Below, piece after piece: positions 46,026 through 57,828 of a stretch of 64,000 nt of DNA. The notes under the pieces were generated by a model that was not told the DNA's origin, did no database searches, and worked only from the letters and a program-made list of their open reading frames with translations. Source of the stretch: Cymodocea nodosa. Taxonomy: Eukaryota > Streptophyta > Magnoliopsida > Alismatales > Cymodoceaceae. Positions within the stretch are counted from its first letter, which is position 1; the number at the start of each line of letters is the position of its first letter. The position numbers were made by a program, and so were the translations under genes. The stretch covers positions 5,109,501 to 5,173,500 of the forward strand of contig CM072345.1 of NCBI GenBank assembly GCA_036874045.1, given 5' to 3'.

Positions 46026-47207
46026 TATATATCGGTGAGTTATTTGTAACTATCCAAAATGCATCTCGGCATCAAATAGTTAAGTTTGTAAGTATCTGAA
46101 ATGCACCTGAGCATCAGATAGTTAAATTTATGCATGTGTTTTATAGTTAAATCAACGAGGTAAGTCCGTTGAGTTATCTGTAACTCCACGAACTATTTAT
46201 TTTCTAATATGCCACTGTAGTGGTTGTAGAAACAGGATAGTTGGAAGAAAAACCACGATTGCATGTATTGTGTAGGGAGAAGAAATCATTGTCATTGATA
46301 TGAATGAAGGAAATCCAACCGACCATTCATGTAGAAGCAGTTACTACTGAAGAAATATAAAAGAAAAGAAGAAAAAGAAGAAAAGTGTGTGATCGATGGG
46401 TACAGCTAGTGTGTACAGAGGAGCATTAAGCTTTCTGCAGGCAGTGTCGACAATTCTCCAAAGTATCACACTAATCATCATTACCACCACGATAACAACC
46501 ATAATCACCAACCATCGGACATCTATGAGGATACTTTCTTGATGACGGGTCAATTCCGAGCCAAACACGGTGCCTGACAACCACTGTGAGGACTGATCAC
46601 GTCGCAGGAAGGGAAGCCATTTTCACTAAGCGCCGACTCATATTTCAGGAGATCGTAAAACATCTAGCCTTGACTTCGGGTTGATGCCTGTATGCTAAAG
46701 AGGAGATCATCTTGTAATTCTGGACTCGCGATTCTATAGGGAGAGGAGACAGGTGTAGGATCGTATGGCTACACAAGAGGGGGGTGAATTGTGTATCTTT
46801 AATATTTTCTGAAATATAATTGAAACTTTAAAACTCAAAAACAAGTCGAGACATTGTTTTCATAAAATCATTTTTATTCAAGGTTTCAATTACAATATAC
46901 AATTCAATTCTCCTCAGAAATTGTAGATGCAATTATATTTCGATACCATATTTCATCTATACAATTTCATAACTACAAATAGAGAAAACTAATTTGCAGA
47001 ATTTAAAACATTTCTCCTTGTTTGAGATATTTCTTCTTCTTCTTTTTCTTCTTCAGCAATTCTTCAGTGACGAATATCTTGTCTTTCTCTACTTCACCGA
47101 ATTTGCTTTCTTTTGATACTTCAAATCTTCAGCGACATATATAATACCTTTTTCTGCTTCACTGAACTTTCTTCCGCTTGAGAGATTTTCCCCAAGAAGG
47201 TGTTTTT

Positions 47208-47292
47208 GATCCTTGAAAAAGATTATTCTTTTGGTGTGTAGGGATGGTTTGATCCTTGAAAAGATTTTTCGTTTTGTGTGCAAGGATGCTTT
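47208..47292 (-). repeat. 42-bp minisatellite, two units (SIRE2 3' LTR)
   Basis: Units 47208-47250 and 47251-47292, opening GATCCTTGAAAA on this strand. Confidence 0.85.
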
Positions 47293-47794
47293 GATCAACG
47301 AGAACTCTATGCCTTTTATACGATATCTTCATTTCATGCATATCCTTCACGTTTAACCACTACCAATTTTCCACTTCTCCACGTCTTTTCTTTTTCCTTC
47401 ATCGAAACACACACGTTCCAACCCACGTTTATATTTCAAATTTCCTTTAATCATCAGTCTTGAATCTTTGAAAAATTTCCTGCAAAATAAACTTTCTCGT
47501 CCAAAAATTTTCATCAATGTAATAAGAAGTCGTTACTTAAATGTTAACTAAACGAGTAACACAAGTATATATATAACTTAACGTTTCTAACTTAACGTGT
47601 TCCTCATGTGCCATTTAACGTGACAAGTACTGTAGCTAACTCAACGAACTAAGTCCGAGGTGTTATGCTTACTCAATGAACCAGCTTAACCTTTCTTTTC
47701 GAAAGTTAAACGATAACTCATCGAAAACAGTTTAAGTTTTGGATAGTTATAGTTGTAAGTCACCGAAAAACTCTTTATATTATAAAACTAGTGA

Positions 47795-47828
47795 GACACG
47801 TGTCAAGACCTGAAAACATGACTTAAGT
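47795..47828. promoter_or_regulatory. G-box module, SIRE2 3' LTR
   Basis: GACACGTGTC (47795-47804), a 16-bp spacer, and ACTTAAGT (47821-47828). Confidence 0.77.
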
Positions 47829-48502
47829 TACCTTTCAGATAGTTACGATTGTAAGTCTCCAAAAAACTTTAACTCACCGATTCAGTAATACACAAATGTT
47901 TTTATAATAAGAATTTTACCACGTGCAAAAAATAACAACTTAAGTTTATAACGGTAACCTAACGCGTTGCCTTAGTGTTCAATATAGCAACTCAACATGT
48001 TAGTTATGTTAACTTAACGAGTTAAACATATGCACCTCACGTGATACAATACAACATTTGTAACTTATAATTTCACCACGTGTATAACACTAACTTAACG
48101 AGTTTGTCTCTTCTTCTACTCACTAACTTAACGAGTTATCACGTGACCTATTTTAACCATTAAGCCTCTAACTTAATGAGTTCTCATGTGACCTTTATAC
48201 AAACAAAACTCTAACTTAACGAGTTGTCTAAACGTGCACTGTTCATGATACAGAAGATATAACTTTAAAACATATCATGTTTTTCAATAAAAACACACGT
48301 TAACTTAACGTTTAGCTAAATGAGAAATTAATGCAACGAAATGACTAGTTATTAACTTCAAATCCAATACAGACAAGTATTTATATCAGTAAGCTTTTTC
48401 TGTATTAATTAACGATTTTAATTTCTTTTCACAAGCAATAGTAATTGAGCAAATATGATTATTTTCATTCAGCATACATCATCAAAACAAAAATACTCAA
48501 CA

Positions 48503-48822
48503 ATCTCCCCCTTTTTGATGATGACAAGACCATATTAAATCAATTATGAAATATGTTTAACTCATCAAAGCACCTTCGTTGGGTTAACTCTTAATTCAAC
48601 AAACTTGTTTGTTGACTTAAGTTCACTTAAGCTTATTTCTATTGTTTGTGTAAATTTTACCTCTCAGAACTAAAACTCTTAGATGTCAATAATTATATAA
48701 GTATCAGTTTTCTAATTATCATTTGTTAGATTACAATAACCATTAAATAGCATCTCCTTTTATAATATATATATGCAATTAAGATCATAATCATCTTTTT
48801 ATAATATTTCTCCCCCTTTTTG
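48503..48822 (-). promoter_or_regulatory. SIRE2 terminal and second polypurine tracts
   Basis: Terminal tract at 48503-48516 abuts the 3' LTR. A second copy lies at 48808-48822. On the minus strand both read as A-runs followed by GGGGGAGA. The spacing (about 0.3 kb) is the same in SIRE1. Confidence 0.8.
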
Positions 48823-48998
48823 TCATTAATCAAAAAGATAATTACAGAGAATATATATATATATATATAAGAGAATTACAACAACGATTTCTGTAAACAA
48901 GAATAATAATTGAACACATTTACAGAAAAATGTATTGTTCAATGAATCAAACAAGTAATACAAACATTACATTTTGTATTCAGAAACAAAAAAAACAG

Positions 48999-51266
48999 TT
49001 ATCGACCCCTCTTAAGTATATCACTTATAGCATGACATATTTTATCTCCTAGATGCCTAATATCATTTCTGATGTCGTTAAGCACTACATCTAAGTCAGG
49101 AGGTAACTAGGTTTGCTGTTCTGCTTCAACTGAATAACTTTGTTGTTGTTGTTATATATGGTCTATATCAGGTTGTTATTGTTGTTGTCGTTGAAGTTTA
49201 TGCATGGCCTGGAATTTTTACAAATCTTTGATACTAAATGCTCTCATGCCCTTAGTTTCAGAGGGCTAGGTGGATAAAGTCAATTGGCTTGCAAGGATTC
49301 TACATACAACATCATCATAAAATAACTTTGAACTCATATGTTGTAGTTGAGACATAAAAACATCAAACCAATTTATTTGAATTCTATTCAGCAAGCCATA
49401 AGTTGCATATAAACAGCTTCTGCTGACTTTCAAATTGTGTCCAACTCTCTGAAATAAATTTACATGCAATATATTTGCAATAAACCTTGCCTCTGCATTC
49501 AGATTTTACATTAATCTCATTTTAGAATATACATCTGGAATTTTTGATAAAGACTGAATGTTCCATTCCAGTTGTCTTATCATGTCAAATCTGTTGGTAA
49601 TAACAACACCTTCATTCTTTAATCCTAAAACTTCAAAAATTAACTCAGGAGACAATATAAACTCTTGTTCATTTATTTGAGTTTTCAAAAAATTTTCATT
49701 CTTGACCAGATTGCTATAAAAAGCTGCAATAAGCTTTGTGTATTGCTTCCATTTCGTTCCTACTGGCAAGAATTTAATGAGGCCTTGAAACTCAAACAGA
49801 TCTCTTATTTCCATCAAATTTCTGAATTTTATTGGACGAGCATGTAGAATCTTGCATGTAATCAGATTATTGTATTTCTGTAATGCTTCTTCAGATCTAA
49901 AATGAATTGCATTACCTTGAATTTTTAATATTGTATCCAAAGAAGGTGATACCTGAAGCCGTGATTCAGAGTTTAATTCATCTTCAGGAACCTCTTCTTC
50001 AAAATGAATGTCATGTTGTTCCTCTTCCAAAATATTATCTTGAAGCTGCTCAGGTAAGCTTGATTCTACAGCTTCAACAGTGTTAGGAACATTGTCAATA
50101 TGCTCAACCTTCATCTGTTCAGTTTCTATAGAATGTTCAGAGTTTAAGTTTTCCACAAATTCTACAGCTGGTGTATCTATCTGTAATTGTTCATTTTGTT
50201 CAACAGATAATTCCATTGATTCATGCTGTGAATTCTCAAACTCTACTTCTATAGATTTCGTAGAAGGCTAGTTAACTTTTAGCTCTTTTGGAGTCTTAAC
50301 ATTTTCAATATCTGCTACTCCAGACAATTCAGCATGTGAACTAGTTACTACTTCAACATTGTCAATTATATCTGCAATAACTTGTTCAATGTCAGGTGCC
50401 TGATGCTTTGATTTGTTAATTTCTGCATCATCAGGACTTATACTAATAGAAAAACTTGAGCTCATATTTGACTTGGATTTCTTCTCAAGCTTTCTAGCAA
50501 GGGAAAATAAAGTCTCATTATCTTCATCAGTGTTAGTATGCTCAGAACTAATGAGTTTATCAGATGCACAATAAGGTACAATGTCTAGACATACATTGTC
50601 CTTTGGAAATAAATTTTCATCTGATTTTCCTTTCTCAATAGAAATTGTTTCCTTAGACATAATTTTTCTGACTTTCCTTCTTCTATAACATTTCTGTTTC
50701 TCCTTTTCAAGTATTGCTGTTTTCTTTTCAAATTGCTCTATAAAAGTTTTCTGCTTTAATTCTTCTAAGGCACTTTCTATTGCAACGGCCTTTCGAAGAC
50801 TGTCAACTTTTGTTTTGTCTACAGCAATATCTGATTCTACTTGTTTTGAATATAAAGGAATTGGGATAGCTGATTCATGCTCTTCCTCAAATGCATGTAG
50901 TCTTGTACCGTTTATAGGAGTTTGAGGAGTTTTATTTGATGATCCTACTCCTTTTTCGAAATATTTTGCATACTATTCCAAAAATGCAATCTCAGCACAT
51001 TTCATTCTGTATTCTCTATCAAATTTACTACGAATACCCATATATGTAATATTTGCATCAGTATGTTGAAGTTCTTGTCTAACTTCATCTAATATATCTT
51101 GAGAAAAGAAGTAATCTCTATAAAGTTCTTCTAACCTTTTGTCCACTCGAAATATTTTCTTGAACAAAATACATGGAACTTAATCATTCTCTATTTCTTT
51201 TCCTTTTGCATCTCTTCTTCTTTTGCCTTTTCCTTTACCACGACATTTGTAGAACTTGGAGACCAT
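48999..51266 (-). pseudogene. SIRE2 extra (env-like) 3' ORF region (fossil)
   Basis: Minus-strand counterpart of 30193-32460, from the ATG at 51264-51266. It has the same basic N-terminus, Glu-rich middle, FYSNLV and NRIQINWFDVF blocks (near 49340-49740) and a Gln-rich run near 49140-49190. Protein identity to SIRE1 is high by eye. Broken in a few places. Confidence 0.82.
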
Positions 51267-52439
51267 CGTCGCAGGTTGTAATAGCAACAAGCGGGAAAGA
51301 TTTTCTTGACAAAGTTTACAAGTAACCGTGCAATAAATGTTTAAATAGGGTTTTTAGGCGTATAACTCAACGTGAAGAGAAGTTGAGTTTAGAAATAAAA
51401 TAAATATTGAATAAAGTTTATTCAATCAAGGTACCCGAAATATTCAAGTATAACTCGTTGAGTTAACTAACCTAACGAGTAAAACGCTGTCTAGAGGCAA
51501 TTTTACACGTTACCTTATCTAACATAACGTCTAGTTAGTACACTTAAAACAATTTTCGGATGCTTCCAACAGAAACGTTCTGAAAACAACACACATGCTA
51601 AAATTAACATTATCTTGAGAACATTGTAAACTATTTGAACATTTTTGTCCTTTGAATCTAAAGTAGTTTGTTTGTCTTTTTAAATTATTTCATCAAGATT
51701 TTAAGAGGACATTAATTCAGATTAACTGAGATTTGTATTCTAAATTATATTAATCTGTTTTCGACAATGTTAATCCTTCCCCTACAAATATACTTCAAAT
51801 ATATTCAATCAAAATACAAAATATACTTGTAGTGACAATAGATGTTAAGTATAACTATTTTTGTCCTTTGAATCTAAAATAGTTTGTTTGTCTTTTTAAA
51901 TTATTTCATCAAGATTTTAAGAGGACATTAATTCAGATTAACTGAGATTTGTATTCTAAATTATATTAATCTGTTTTCGACAATGTTAATCCTCCCCCTA
52001 CAAATATACTTCAAATATATTCAATCAAAATACAAAATATACTTGTAGTGACAATAGATGTTAAGTATAACTATACTTTTAAATTTTCTTTTCAGAGACT
52101 TCTGTTATCCTGACATCATCAAAAATGATTTCCAGAATCAATTCCTACTGTATATGAATCAAAACACAACTTTGAACTCAATGTGATTAATTCAAGGAGA
52201 ATAAAAGAATGTATCTCAAATAAACGTTTTCAAAAGTACTAATGTTGATTCAATAAATCAGTAGTCATATTGGTAGAAACTATATGAGATTCAAAGATAT
52301 CTGTAATTAATGAAAGAACTTTTTCTTTTCAAAATAGTAAATATTGATAATTCTCTTTAAAAGTTAGTTTGAAAAGCTTGAATCATACAAGAGCTTTCTA
52401 ATGTACCCGTGTAATGAGCTTTCAGTCAACAATCCTAGA
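51267..52439 (-). other. SIRE2 spacer with a 216-bp tandem duplication
   Basis: Non-coding. Two adjacent, nearly identical 216-bp units at 51641-51856 and 51857-52072, each holding the internal purine tract (CCCCTACAAATATAC on this strand). SIRE1 has one unit. The remainder corresponds to the 28606-30168 spacer. Confidence 0.85.
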
Positions 52440-54549
52440 TCTTCATATAGCATTATTACTTTTACAATCATTCTTTTTGTTTTCAGATGTAGTATAATAA
52501 GGATCAAACAGATTTTTATCAGATGTGAATTTATTTTGGTCATGCTTGTACATTTCAGTAAGTTCATACCAAGATTTTGTACTTGTATTAACATTTTCCG
52601 TGCATACAAAATCTTTTTTTGCATAAGAATTTTTAGTTTTATCACACGTAGAATGAGTAATTGGTCCAACACAAGTATATTGAATTACACGCTTAGGTTT
52701 CTGATTTTTCAGTTTACTACAATTGTCTAAAATTTTAGAAACATTAGAAACTGAATTTCCAAAACAAGAAACATGATTTTTAGAAACATTTATAGTCATG
52801 TTAGAAGTACAATTTGACAAATTACATTGATTTATATTATTACTACATGATTCATCCCTTGAAGTACCTACTTCTACATATTTATTACCTTGTTTCATAA
52901 TAAAAGGAATTTTAGTCTTAAATTTACTTGAACTGCAACAAATAAATCCTTTATTGGCTTGAGATTCAGGATATTCAGGATAATCAAATCCTAAGCCAAA
53001 TCTATAAGACACCGCAAGGGTACTAGTTAGTTTGTCTAACTTAGATTGACTTAAATTCCATTTCTCAATTGTAGAATTTAAATCTTGCTCTCTCAGTTTT
53101 AATTTATCTATCTCTAATTCAAGTTCATTTATATTGTTTCTCAACATTTCATTTTCAGATTCTATCTTTAATTTTTCAGCATTTATATTCTGTATTTGTT
53201 CATGCAAGATACATTCATTAAATCTAAATTTTTGCAAATCTTTAGCATGATTTTCATTATCACATTTAAACTTTTCTAAAGTAGTAGATAGGAAACAATT
53301 CTCTTCTTCCATAATGAATGAAGATTTTCTAATGTTCTTATTTTCTAATTTACATACTTTAAGTTTTAGTAATAATGCAGGATAAGCACATAATAATTCA
53401 TCAAAGTTGAAATCTGAATGACTTTCAGGATCAGATATTACCTTAGACTCATCTGCCATGAAGCACACATGAGCAACGTCTTCTAACTCTTGTTCTCCTT
53501 CTGAATGTGAAGATTTTGATGCTGATTCCTTGGATTTAGACTCTTCAGACGTGTCATCCCAAGTGACCTTCAAAGCCTTTTTCTTGTAAAACTTTCTCTG
53601 AGTTTTGAGCCGTCTTCTTCTGATTTGTCCTACTTTGCTTTTCATTTTTCCTCATAGGACAATCTGGAGAAAGATGTCCAGGTTTCTTACATTTGTAACA
53701 TACATACTTTCTGGATGAAGAATTCTTGTCATTCAGTGATTTTGACGTTGAGGGTTTATCATTTTTGTTCCTTTGGTGTTTCCTGGCTTTCCATGCTTTC
53801 TTAAATTTCCTAGTCAGCAAAATCAAATCCTTGTCAGAATCAGTAGATATATCAGAATCTGAATTAATTTCGAAGGCTATTTCTTTCTTCATTTTTAGTT
53901 TGTTGTGACTCAGTGATTCATTTAATTGAACTTCATAAGCTGTTAAATTTCCTATAAGTTCATTCATAGTATACACATTTAAATCTCGTGACTCCTCAAT
54001 TGATGTTACTTTCTGAGACCATTTAGAACTTAGGGATCTGAGAATTTTCCTCACCAAATCCTTGTGTTCAAAATTCTTTCCTAAACATTTTAAAGAGTTT
54101 ATGATATCAAGAAATTTAGAAAACATCTCAGAAATATTTTCGTCTTCATGCATCTTAAAGAGTTCATACTTATGAATCAACATGTTTATTTTAGTCTCTT
54201 TAACTTGAGAAGTATCTTCATGTGAAACTTCTAATGCATACCACACCTCATAAGCAGATTTATATGCCGACACTTTACTGAACTATTCATAACTCAATGC
54301 ACAAAATAAAATATTTAAGCCCTTAGCATTCAAAGTTTCATTTTCTTTTTTAGTAATTGTCCAAGTATTATAAGGAGTAGTTAACAAAGTATATGGTTTA
54401 GAAATCATGAACTACAACTTATGATCTATACTTTGAAGAAAAACAGTCATCCTATATTTCCAATATTCAAAATGTATTCCATCAAATAAAGGAAGACGAT
54501 TAAGATTTTGGCCTTCATATAAAGAAAAATTACCATGTCCAGTTGCCAT
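52440..54549 (-). pseudogene. SIRE2 gag region (fossil)
   Basis: Minus strand from the ATG at 54547-54549. It has a Gag core (about 54430-54500), the UBN2-type block (near 54020-54270), a CCHC zinc knuckle (CYKCKKPGHLSPDC, near 53660-53705), an acidic Ser/Glu segment and a coiled-coil tail. Very similar to SIRE1 gag. Broken in a few places. Confidence 0.88.
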
Positions 54550-54735
54550 CTTACCTTAGATTTTTCAACCTATTTGATTTTAAACAGTCTAAAAGCTTTA
54601 AAACAACTTGAGCCTTAAATCAAGAAAGTTAAACGTATGCTTAGATATTAATTTCTGTTTAAAAACAAGGAATGTAGAATAAACAATGATATTAAATAAG
54701 TTGGTATAGATTTTATATCAAAGATTATTAACAAA

Positions 54736-54747
54736 GCTCTCATACCA
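54736..54747 (-). promoter_or_regulatory. SIRE2 primer binding site
   Basis: On the minus strand TGGTATGAGAGC, a close match to the tRNA-iMet site, 2 nt from the LTR edge at 54750. Confidence 0.88.
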
Positions 54748-55203
54748 CTTGTAGGATCGTATGGCTACACAAGAGGGGGGTGAATTGTGTATCTTTAATA
54801 TTTTCTAAAATATAATTGAAACTTTAAAACTCAAAAACAAGTCGAGACATTGTTTTCATAAAATCATTTTTATTCAAGGTTTCAATTACAATATACAATT
54901 CAATTCTCCTTAGAAATTGTAGATGCAATTATATTACGAAACCATGTTTCATCTATTCAATTTCATAACTACAAATAGAGAAAACTAATTTGCGAAATTT
55001 AAAACATTTCTCCCTATTTGAGATCTTTCTTCTTCTTCTTTTTCTTCTTCAGCAATTCTTTAGTGATGAATATCTTGTCTTTCTCTGCTTCACCGAATTT
55101 GCTTTCTTTTGATACTTCAAATCTTCAGTGACATATATAATACCTTTTTCTGCTTCAGTGAACTTTCTTCCACTTGAGAGATTTTCCCCGAGAAGGTGTT
55201 TTT

Positions 55204-55372
55204 GATCCCTGAAAAAGATTTTTCTTTTGGTGTGTAGGGATGGTTTGATCCTTGAAAAGATTTTTCTTTTTGTGTGCAAGGATGGTTTGATCCTTGAAAA
55301 GATTTTTCTTTTTGTGTGCAAGGATGGTTTGATCCTTGAAAAGATTTTTCTTTTTGTGTGCAAGGATGGTTT
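55204..55372 (-). repeat. 42-bp minisatellite, four units (SIRE2 5' LTR)
   Basis: Units 55204-55246, 55247-55288, 55289-55330 and 55331-55372. The inner two are essentially identical, which points to recent expansion. Small ORFs with a repeated HTKRKIF pattern across this array are not genes. Confidence 0.9.
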
Positions 55373-55909
55373 GATCAACGAGAACTCTATGCCTTTTATA
55401 CTGTATCTTCATTTCATGCATATCCTCCACGTTTAATCACTACCAGTTTTCCACTTCTCCACATCTTTTCTTTTTCCTTTATCGAAACACACATATTCCA
55501 ACCCACATTTATATTTTGAATTTCCTTTAATCATCAGTCTTGAATCTCTGAAAAATTTCCTGCAAAATAAACTTACTCGTCCAAAAATTTTTCATCAGTG
55601 TTATAAGAAGTCATTACTTTAATGTTAACTAAACGAGTAACACAAGTATATATATATAACTTAACATTTTTAACTTAACGAGTTCCTCATGTGCCATTTC
55701 ACATGACAAGTACTGTAGCTAACTCAATGAACTAAGTCCATGGTGTTATGCTAACTCAACGAACCATCTCCATTGTGTTATGATAACTCAATGAACCAGC
55801 TTAACCTTTCTTTTGGAAAGTTAAACGATAACTCATCGAAAACAATTTAAGTTTCGGATAGTTATAGATGTAAGTCACCGAAAAACTCTTTATATTATAA
55901 AACTAGTGA

Positions 55910-55943
55910 GACACGTGTCAAGACCTGAAAACATGACTTAAGT
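55910..55943. promoter_or_regulatory. G-box module, SIRE2 5' LTR
   Basis: GACACGTGTC (55910-55919), a 16-bp spacer, and ACTTAAGT (55936-55943). Confidence 0.77.
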
Positions 55944-56618
55944 TACCTTTCAGATAGTTACGATTGTAAGTCTCCAAAAAGCTTTAACTCACCGATTCAG
56001 TAATACACAAATGTTTTTATAATAAGAATTTTACCACGTGCAAAAAATAACAACTTAAGTTTATAACAGTAACCTAACGCGTTGCCTTAGTGTTCAATAT
56101 AGCAACTCAACGTGTTTAGTTATGTTAACTTAATGAGTTAAACATGTGCACCTCACGTGATACAATACAACATTTGTAACTTATAATTTCACCACGTGTA
56201 TAACACTAACTTAACGAGTTCATCTCTTCTTTTACTCACTAACTTAACGAGTTATCGCGTGACCTATTTTAACCATTAAGCCTCTAACTTAATGAGTTCT
56301 CACGTGACCTCTATACAAACAAAACTCTAACTTAACGAATTGTCTAAATGTGCACTGTTTATGATACAGAAGATATAACTTTAAAACATATCATGCTTTT
56401 CAATAAAAACACACGTTAACTTAATGTTTAGCTAAATGAGAAATTAATGCAATGAAACGACTAGTTATTAGCCTCAGATCCAATACAAACAAGTATTTAT
56501 ATCAGTAAGCTTTTTCTGTAATAATTGACGATTTTAATTTCTTTTCACAATCAATAGTAATTGAGCAAATATGATTATTTTCATTCAGCACACATCATCA
56601 AAACAAAAATACTCAACA

Positions 56619-57828
56619 TTAATATTTATTGAAAAAGAGATCCCTAGCTACAGAAGATCTGAAATAATATACATTTGTAGGGATGTTTGAAGAATAATTG
56701 ACTACAACCTCTGGATCTTCATCTACTAGAGGGTTTTCAGAAGGTGGAGGAGATTGAGGAATAGAAACAGAACTCGAATCTGCATACAATCCTTGTATCA
56801 CCATTTGAGTGTGAGGAGAAGGAATTGGATGAGATTCCACATCAGATGAAGGAGGAGGTGTGAAGTCTTCTCTATGTACAAACAAAGGTTTGGCAAAATT
56901 CAAATGAGATGAGAGAGTTTTCTTTCTTCTCCTAGAGTAAGTGAATTGAGTAGATGGAAGGGGAGATGAGACAACTGTAGGCAAAATTGGAGTAGATGAG
57001 GAAATCAAGTGAGAATAACTAGGAGCAAGTTGGTGTAAAGTTCCAATACAAAACTTAGGAATTTGAGGATATGATCAACCAGCCATATGCCTGAAATCAA
57101 TTCCTTTCTAGGGCAAAAAGAATTCAGGTTCAGCCACTGATTTCTTCTTATTTGCTATATTAGAAAAATCATGATAACAAGCAGGATTTATAGGCTCTTG
57201 AATTTTAATTCCTAGTTGCTCACTGAGTTTATGCAGTAAAGCTTGATTTCTCCTCCTTACTAGAGTATCTTGTAAGTGTAGGGCCATATGCAATGCTCGT
57301 TTCTCAAATGCCCTAGTATCCTCAGAAGTACTCAAAAATTGGTTGACATAAGCCTCATAAACAAATTTAAATTGAGGTTCTAAGGAGTTAACTTTGGCAG
57401 TAAATATGTCTTCATCATCCGAGGAAGAATCCTTAGAAACCCTAGGAGCAACAGAATCTGTTTTACTACTCTGTGAAGAATGGGTAGATGTGGTCTTCTA
57501 TTTCTTATGACCAATAGAGGGTTTGGAGTATTTTCTCGAGGAAGGCTTCTTGGTTTTCAACTATTTCCCACTTTTAACAAAGGTGGTAATAGGACGAAAT
57601 TTACGAAGTACAGACAATTGTTTCTCCAAACACAGTAAACGAGTGACAATTTCTGAGGGTCCATATACTGACTCAATATCAATGACCTCTTCTCTGGTAG
57701 AAATAATGAGTTGAGCTTTTGCAGGAGAAAGATCTTCCATACCTGTCTAGAGATCTTGTTCCATTCTTTGAATCCGTTGTTCTTGCTCTTGCTGAGAGAG
57801 GGCAGAAAAATGTCCAGATGAAGCCATG
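56619..57828 (-). pseudogene. Element F extra 3' ORF region (fossil)
   Basis: Minus strand from the ATG at 57826-57828 (MASSGHFSALSQQEQEQRIQRME). A Gln/Glu-rich coiled-coil start leads to a basic Ser/Lys-rich part (57440-57560). A helical block follows (ALHMALHLQDTLVRRRNQAL, near 57220-57300), then a Pro/Ser-rich C-terminal part (56700-57000). It does not resemble the SIRE1 extra ORF in sequence. The left end is cut by SIRE2. Function unknown. Broken in a few places. Confidence 0.65.

Larger units (their letters stand above)
45529..46753 (+). repeat. Element B 5' LTR, second half (copy L3), inverted
   Basis: It begins TGTTTAGAAT and matches the reverse complement of L1 from 4567 to ~3345. 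It ends ACAGG (46749-46753) against SIRE2, exactly where L2 ends at SIRE1. It contains two G-box modules (45855-45887, 45992-46025). A 78-codon ORF at 46344-46580 (minus) matches one in L1 (3520-3750). Confidence 0.85.
46754..48502 (-). repeat. SIRE2 3' LTR
   Basis: 1749 bp. It contains two minisatellite units (47208-47292), TATATATA (47566-47573), a G-box module (47795-47828) and the cassette array. Under the inversion model its left part derives from SIRE1. Confidence 0.9.
46754..56618 (-). mobile_element. SIRE2: Copia/SIRE retrotransposon without a recognised pol
   Basis: Minus strand: 5' LTR 54750-56618, primer site, gag, spacer with a tandem duplication, extra ORF, two polypurine tracts, 3' LTR 46754-48502. 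It is very similar to SIRE1 in all these parts, but no integrase, RT or RNase H is seen. If mobile in the past it would have needed pol from another copy. The flanks, ACAGG left and TTAAT right, do not match. Broken in several places. Confidence 0.9.
54750..56618 (-). repeat. SIRE2 5' LTR
   Basis: 1869 bp, longer than the other SIRE LTRs, partly because of four minisatellite units (55204-55372). It carries a G-box module (55910-55943) and the cassette array. Confidence 0.9.
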
